Assembly: GCA_012729695.1 (NCBI GenBank)
Contig: JAAYCP010000062.1
Coordinates: forward strand, 1 to 46,501
From: Actinomycetales bacterium
GTDB lineage: Bacteria; Actinomycetota; Actinomycetes; Actinomycetales; Dermatophilaceae
Length of the DNA stretch: 46,501 nt
Reading direction: 5' to 3'
How positions within the stretch are numbered: position 1 is the first letter of the stretch; each line of letters starts with the position of its first letter. The notes beneath the pieces are model-generated. The model saw nothing but the letters and a program-made list of their open reading frames with translations. It did not search any database and was not told the origin of the DNA. Positions 43,167 to 46,501 of this stretch are shown here, piece by piece. The position numbers and the translations under genes were made by a program.

Positions 43167-44989
43167 TCCTGGAGACCTTCGAGCCCATTGGGAATCACGA
43201 CCGACGGCGTGCTGTCGAGGCGGAGGGTATGCTCGCGTCGCTCAACGCCGCGGGTGTCCTGACTGCCGCTGATATCCATGTAGCCCGCACTCTCGCTCGA
43301 GCCGCTGAAGAGCGGGACTCTCTGGCCGTGCTGGCCGCGACCTTCGCGACCCGGGCGCTGCGATCAGGATCCGTGGCCGTCGACCTGTCGCAGCTGCCCG
43401 AGACGATCCGTGGGGCCGTGCCCGACGACGACTGGCCCGACCCTGACGAGTGGCTCGAGCGGGTCGGCTCGAGCCGCCTGGTCGCCGAGCGGGCCCTCGT
43501 GGTGGACCAGGGACTGGTGTATCTCCAGCGCTATCACCACCAGGAGGTCCAGGTCGTCGAAGACCTGCGGGCTCGGGCGGAGCTCGGGCCGCCTGCGGTC
43601 GATGCGTCCGTCCTTGCGGCGGGGCTCGCGCGGATCTTCCCCGGGGACGGCTACGCCGAGCAACGTGCTGCCGCCGAAGTCGTCGCGCGGTCGCGGACGA
43701 GCGTGATCACCGGCGGACCGGGCACGGGGAAGACGACGACCGTGGCCGGCGTCCTGGCCTTGCTGGCCGAGCAGGCCGCCGCCGCTGGGGAGCGACCGCT
43801 GCGGGTCGGGCTCGCGGCTCCGACCGGCAAGGCGGCGGCCCGGATGAAGGCAGCCGTCGCCGGCGCCCTCAGCGAGATCCTCGAGCGCACAACGGATCCC
43901 GCGACGCGACGGATCATCGAGCCGCTGGCCGAGGTGGAGCCGAGGACGTTGCACCGGCTGCTGGGGGCGCGCTACGACAGCCGTACCCGGTTCAAGCACA
44001 ACCGGAACAACCGTCTCCCGCACGACGTCGTCCTCGTGGATGAGGCTTCGATGGTCTCTCTGACCCACATGGCGCGGCTGCTCGAGGCGCTGCGTCCCTC
44101 GGCCCGGCTCATCCTCGTCGGCGACGCGGACCAGCTGGTCTCGGTCGACGCCGGTGCAGTCCTCGCCGACCTCGTCGCGGGGGTCGAGGAAGGGTCGCAC
44201 GGTGCGGGTGAGCCCCTCGTCGCCCTCACCCGGCTGCGCACGGTGCACCGCTTCGGGGAGACCATCGGCGCACTGGCCGAGGCCCTGCGTGTCGGAGACG
44301 CGGACAAGGTCGTGGACGCTCTCAGTGCCGGCAGCGACGAGGTCGAGTGGATCCGTGACGTCGACCCAGGCGTGGCGCTGCGACCCGTCCTCACTCGCCA
44401 CGCCCTGGCGATCCTCCGCGCGGCACAGGCCGGGGACGCGTCGACTGCCATGGCGGCGCTCGGTGCGCACCGACTCCTCTGTGCCCACCGCGACGGTCCG
44501 TACGGGGTGCACACCTGGAACCGCTACACCGAGACCTGGCTGGCTGAAGAGACCGGCCTGACGTTCTACGACCCGATGTACGTCGGCCGTCCTCTCCTCG
44601 TCACCGCGAATGACTACGCGACCGGCGTGCTTAACGGCGACACGGGTGTGATCGTCGCGTCATCCACGCCGGCCGGCGTACCCGTGCGGATGGCGGTTAT
44701 CGACGGGGCCACCGGCGCCCAGCGGTTCGCTCCCAGCCGGTTGGGTGAGATCGAGACGATGCACGCGATGACCATCCACAAGGCGCAGGGCAGCCAGGCA
44801 GCCGAGATCACCGTGCTCCTGCCCGATGAGGAGTCACGGTTGCTCACGCGCGAGCTGTTCTACACCGCGGTGACCCGGGCCGAGTCACGGGTGCGCGTCG
44901 TCGGGAGCGAGAGCGTCATCCGGGCAGCGGTGGAGCGTCGGGTCGTTCGAGCCAGCGGGTTGCGCCAGAGGCTGACCGCGGGCCAGTAG
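43163..44989 (+). CDS. recD: Exodeoxyribonuclease V subunit alpha (RecD)
   Basis: A 608-residue SF1B 5'-3' helicase. Walker A GGPGTGKTTT is at about 184-193, Walker B VVLVDEASMVS near 288, the motif GDADQLVSVDAG soon after, and the C-terminal AMTIHKAQGSQ and FYTAVTRA motifs complete it. ATG 43163 overlaps the recB stop (ATGA), so recC-recB-recD form one coupled operon. The length matches RecD and not RecD2, which is longer at the N-terminus. Confidence 0.95.
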   Translation: MILETFEPIGNHDRRRAVEAEGMLASLNAAGVLTAADIHVARTLARAAEERDSLAVLAATFATRALRSGSVAVDLSQLPETIRGAVPDDDWPDPDEWLERVGSSRLVAERALVVDQGLVYLQRYHHQEVQVVEDLRARAELGPPAVDASVLAAGLARIFPGDGYAEQRAAAEVVARSRTSVITGGPGTGKTTTVAGVLALLAEQAAAAGERPLRVGLAAPTGKAAARMKAAVAGALSEILERTTDPATRRIIEPLAEVEPRTLHRLLGARYDSRTRFKHNRNNRLPHDVVLVDEASMVSLTHMARLLEALRPSARLILVGDADQLVSVDAGAVLADLVAGVEEGSHGAGEPLVALTRLRTVHRFGETIGALAEALRVGDADKVVDALSAGSDEVEWIRDVDPGVALRPVLTRHALAILRAAQAGDASTAMAALGAHRLLCAHRDGPYGVHTWNRYTETWLAEETGLTFYDPMYVGRPLLVTANDYATGVLNGDTGVIVASSTPAGVPVRMAVIDGATGAQRFAPSRLGEIETMHAMTIHKAQGSQAAEITVLLPDEESRLLTRELFYTAVTRAESRVRVVGSESVIRAAVERRVVRASGLRQRLTAGQ

Positions 44990-45039
44990 GGACGATCCGA
45001 GGGCTGACGCCCGGAGCCTCATTGTGATTGGCTGCCGTT

Positions 45040-45618
45040 ATGGGCTGGCGCACCGAACCGGTAACCCAGGATCGCTTCGAGGACCTCGCCGACGTCATCA
45101 ACCCGAAGCGCAATCCCAAACACTGTTGGTGTCTCTCGCCCCGCCTCGGCGCACGCCAGATCGAGGAACTGGGTGGAGGTGACCGCGAGGCAGCGATGCG
45201 CGCGCTGTGCGCCCGCGAGATCCCGCCCGGCGTGGTGACCTACCACGACGACGTTCCCGTCGGGTGGTGCCACATCTCGCCCCGATCGGACATCCCGCGC
45301 CTGGTGCGCTCCGCACTCATCACGCCGGTGGATGACGTTCCCGTGTGGAGCATCCTCTGCGTCGTCGTCCGCGTCGGGCACCGGCGCCAAGGGGTGACCA
45401 ACCGTCTCATCGAGGGAGCTGTCACCTGGGCGCGCGCCAACGGTGCCCCGGTGGTGGAGGCCTATCCAGTCGACCCACCGGGCCGGATGGATGGCGCCAT
45501 GGCCTACGTCGGCACACGACAGATGTTCGAACGGGCAGGCTTCGACGTCGTCGGCGTGACCAAGGCCCAGTCCAACCGCTTGCCCCGACTCGTCATGCGC
45601 CGGGTGCTCGCAGACTGA
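45040..45618 (+). CDS. GNAT family N-acetyltransferase
   Basis: A 192-residue acetyltransferase. The acetyl-CoA loop is visible as RVGHRRQGVTNRLIEGAVTWA at about residues 112-132 (the Q/R-x-x-G-x pattern), preceded by strands ILCVVVRV and followed by FERAGFDVV. The N-terminal NPKHCWCLSPRL segment is typical of a group of small uncharacterised GNAT proteins. Start ATG 45040 is chosen because relatives begin with M-x-WR; TTG 45028 is possible. The substrate is unknown. Confidence 0.82.
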   Translation: MGWRTEPVTQDRFEDLADVINPKRNPKHCWCLSPRLGARQIEELGGGDREAAMRALCAREIPPGVVTYHDDVPVGWCHISPRSDIPRLVRSALITPVDDVPVWSILCVVVRVGHRRQGVTNRLIEGAVTWARANGAPVVEAYPVDPPGRMDGAMAYVGTRQMFERAGFDVVGVTKAQSNRLPRLVMRRVLAD

Positions 45619-45658
45619 TGGCCGCAGTGCGAACGTCCGTGGGACTGGGTGAGCTCTG

Positions 45659-46225
45659 ATGAGCCACTCAGGGCCTTCCCGATCCGGGTTCTCTGCCCGC
45701 CATGTGGTCGTCGAGGGAGTCGTCGTCCGGGGCCATGGCGTTGCTTCCGGCGTGAGTCCCTCGACGCCGTACCCCGACGGGACGATCACCCTCCAGCTGC
45801 CGCACTTCGCCGCCCGGGGGCTCGACCTGTCGGGGTTCCACCTCGCCACGATCAACGTCGACATCTCTCCGCGCAGGTTCTCGCTCCGCCGACCCACCCA
45901 CACGTTTCCCGACGTGCACTGGACGGACCGGCATGGTCCCGAGACGTTTTCCTTCGCCCGGTGCCGGTTGACCCGCGTCGGCGGTCGAGCAGTTGCTGGC
46001 GCCAGGGAAGGCTCCAACTCTGAGGATCGGCGCGAGGAACTCACCTCTGACGAAGGCTCATTCGAGGGGTGGATCTACTACCCCCACCCCGAGACGAAGC
46101 CCATGCATGACCAACCTCCAACCGTTCTCGAGCTACTCATGCCTGTTGTGCCTGACCTCGACTACGGAGACTCCGTGACCCTCGCGCTGGACCCGGAGGA
46201 GGTCTTCATCGACCACGGGATGTGA
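45659..46225 (+). CDS. Uncharacterised protein, possible RibK-like barrel
   Basis: A 188-residue soluble protein that I do not recognise with confidence. Visible features are a glycine/valine-rich N-terminal strand pair (VVVEGVVVRGHGVASG), LATINVDISPRRF, a cysteine in FARCRLTRVGG, GWIYYPHPETKP, and a closing VLELLMPVVPDLDYGDSVTLAL. The order 'TINV-I ... C-L ... P-T ... LEL--P ... GD-V' loosely recalls archaeal CTP-dependent riboflavin kinase, but this is a weak resemblance from memory. There are no transmembrane segments or signal peptide. Its codon use is less biased than its neighbours. Confidence 0.6.
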   Translation: MSHSGPSRSGFSARHVVVEGVVVRGHGVASGVSPSTPYPDGTITLQLPHFAARGLDLSGFHLATINVDISPRRFSLRRPTHTFPDVHWTDRHGPETFSFARCRLTRVGGRAVAGAREGSNSEDRREELTSDEGSFEGWIYYPHPETKPMHDQPPTVLELLMPVVPDLDYGDSVTLALDPEEVFIDHGM

Positions 46226-46385
46226 ACACCGCACAGCAACAATCGAGTTCACCCCACGCGTTCAGTTGAGAAGCCGAGCGGCAAGGCTGCCGGCCGTCGT
46301 GCCCTGGATCTCGCTGACACATCACTCGCGCTGACGCCCGTCCCGGCGCCGAGCCATGCGGCGGCCCACTGACATCGAGAGCGGC

Positions 46386-46501
46386 CTAGAAGGGTGGTCC
46401 TCCGGCGGCGAGGTAGGCGAGGTAGGCGGCACGTCGGCGGTGGCGTTTGCTGGGCCGGTAGCGGATCTTGAGGTGCCGGTGCCTGGCCCGGAGGTCTGAG
46501 A
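46386..46501 (-). CDS. C-terminal end of an unidentified gene (cut by right window edge)
   Basis: A minus-strand frame enters from the right edge and stops at TAG 46386-46388. The visible tail is very basic (LRARHRHLKIRYRPSKRH followed by RRRAAYLAYLAAGGPPF). Basic ends like this occur in transposases and DNA-binding proteins, but nothing here identifies it. The stretch 46226-46385 between it and the previous gene shows no feature. Confidence 0.4.
   Translation of the reverse strand, partial: SDLRARHRHLKIRYRPSKRHRRRAAYLAYLAAGGPPF

Larger units (their letters stand above)
715..43232. repeat. Dispersed heptamer GTATGCG/CGCATAC, at least 33 copies (38 for the hexamer core)
   Basis: Heptamer starts (plus-strand coordinates) that I located: 715, 2580, 2613, 4506, 7101, 8351, 9901, 12138, 12303, 12477, 12660, 13636, 15469, 16990, 17262, 17570, 18758, 19558, 21841, 22609, 25327, 26271, 28163, 29330, 31153, 33535, 34475, 35196, 36271, 37511, 42121, 42677 and 42938. 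GTATGC/GCATAC without the outer base occurs at 7340, 8508, 31447, 31799 and 43227. The two orientations are about equally frequent. Copies fall in genes on both strands and in one non-coding repeat. The list was made by eye and may miss some. Confidence 0.75.

Noticed and set aside
715..43232. GTATGCG as the Chi site for the local RecBCD
   Set aside because: Copies are balanced between the two orientations in this window and show no strand polarity, which Chi sites normally have.
46386..46501. Insertion-sequence end at the right edge
   Set aside because: The basic C-terminus is suggestive, but there is no terminal inverted repeat or target duplication in view and too little sequence to assign.

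Overview
The window is about 70% G+C and carries an actinobacterial gene set: a two-CxxC zinc-binding L33 (rpmG) beside tRNA-Met and tRNA-Thr, a heterotrimeric RecBCD operon, many leaderless-looking starts and dense GTG/ATG overlaps. The best guess is a member of Micrococcales, perhaps the Intrasporangiaceae (Janibacter/Knoellia/Tetrasphaera-like); this is an inference from gene style, not a search. It looks like chromosomal backbone. I see no prophage, complete insertion sequence, CRISPR array or rRNA.

Layout. (1) 1-10450: a molybdenum hydroxylase locus of the aerobic CO-dehydrogenase type. The structural genes coxS-coxL-coxM-coxG run leftwards; coxL carries the form II motif AYRGAGR. A second leftward run holds a MoxR ATPase (coxD-like), a VWA protein (coxE-like), an XdhC/CoxI-like protein and a DinB-like protein, which fit enzyme maturation and cofactor insertion. 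Between the two runs a rightward VOC-DUF6226 gene shares a 336-bp control region with coxS. That region holds a perfect 14-bp palindrome and two copies, 64 bp apart, of an operator-like inverted repeat. A thioesterase gene lies upstream. (2) 10500-13900: tRNA-Tyr, yajQ, an MFS transporter, rpmG, tRNA-Met, tRNA-Thr and aroQ. (3) 13932-17323: a rightward run of hotdog thioesterase-like, VOC, cobalamin/metal-receptor-like and two SDR genes. (4) 17333-24529: aminopeptidase N, a heterodimeric ABC exporter with one degenerate ATP site, and HtpX. (5) 24589-34403: a complex I cluster on the minus strand, nuoA-B, then (after an intruding plus-strand gene) nuoC-H-I-J-K-L-M-N. nuoD and the NADH module nuoE-F-G are absent. 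(6) 34446-35989: a second DinB/maleylpyruvate-isomerase-like gene coupled to a VIT1/CCC1 metal transporter. (7) 36067-44989: recC-recB-recD with ATGA couplings. (8) 45040-46501: a GNAT acetyltransferase, an unknown protein and a truncated gene.

Three patterns cross the gene list. First, the heptamer GTATGCG/CGCATAC recurs at least 33 times (hexamer core at least 38 times) in both orientations and in all reading frames, forcing rare codons such as TAT, GCA, CAT, GTA and ATA. It looks like a DNA-level signal not explained by the proteins. Second, at least nine genes have a TANNNT box 6-8 bp before the start codon, which predicts leaderless transcripts. Third, the whole nuoC-to-nuoN run is joined by seven consecutive 4-nt stop/start overlaps.
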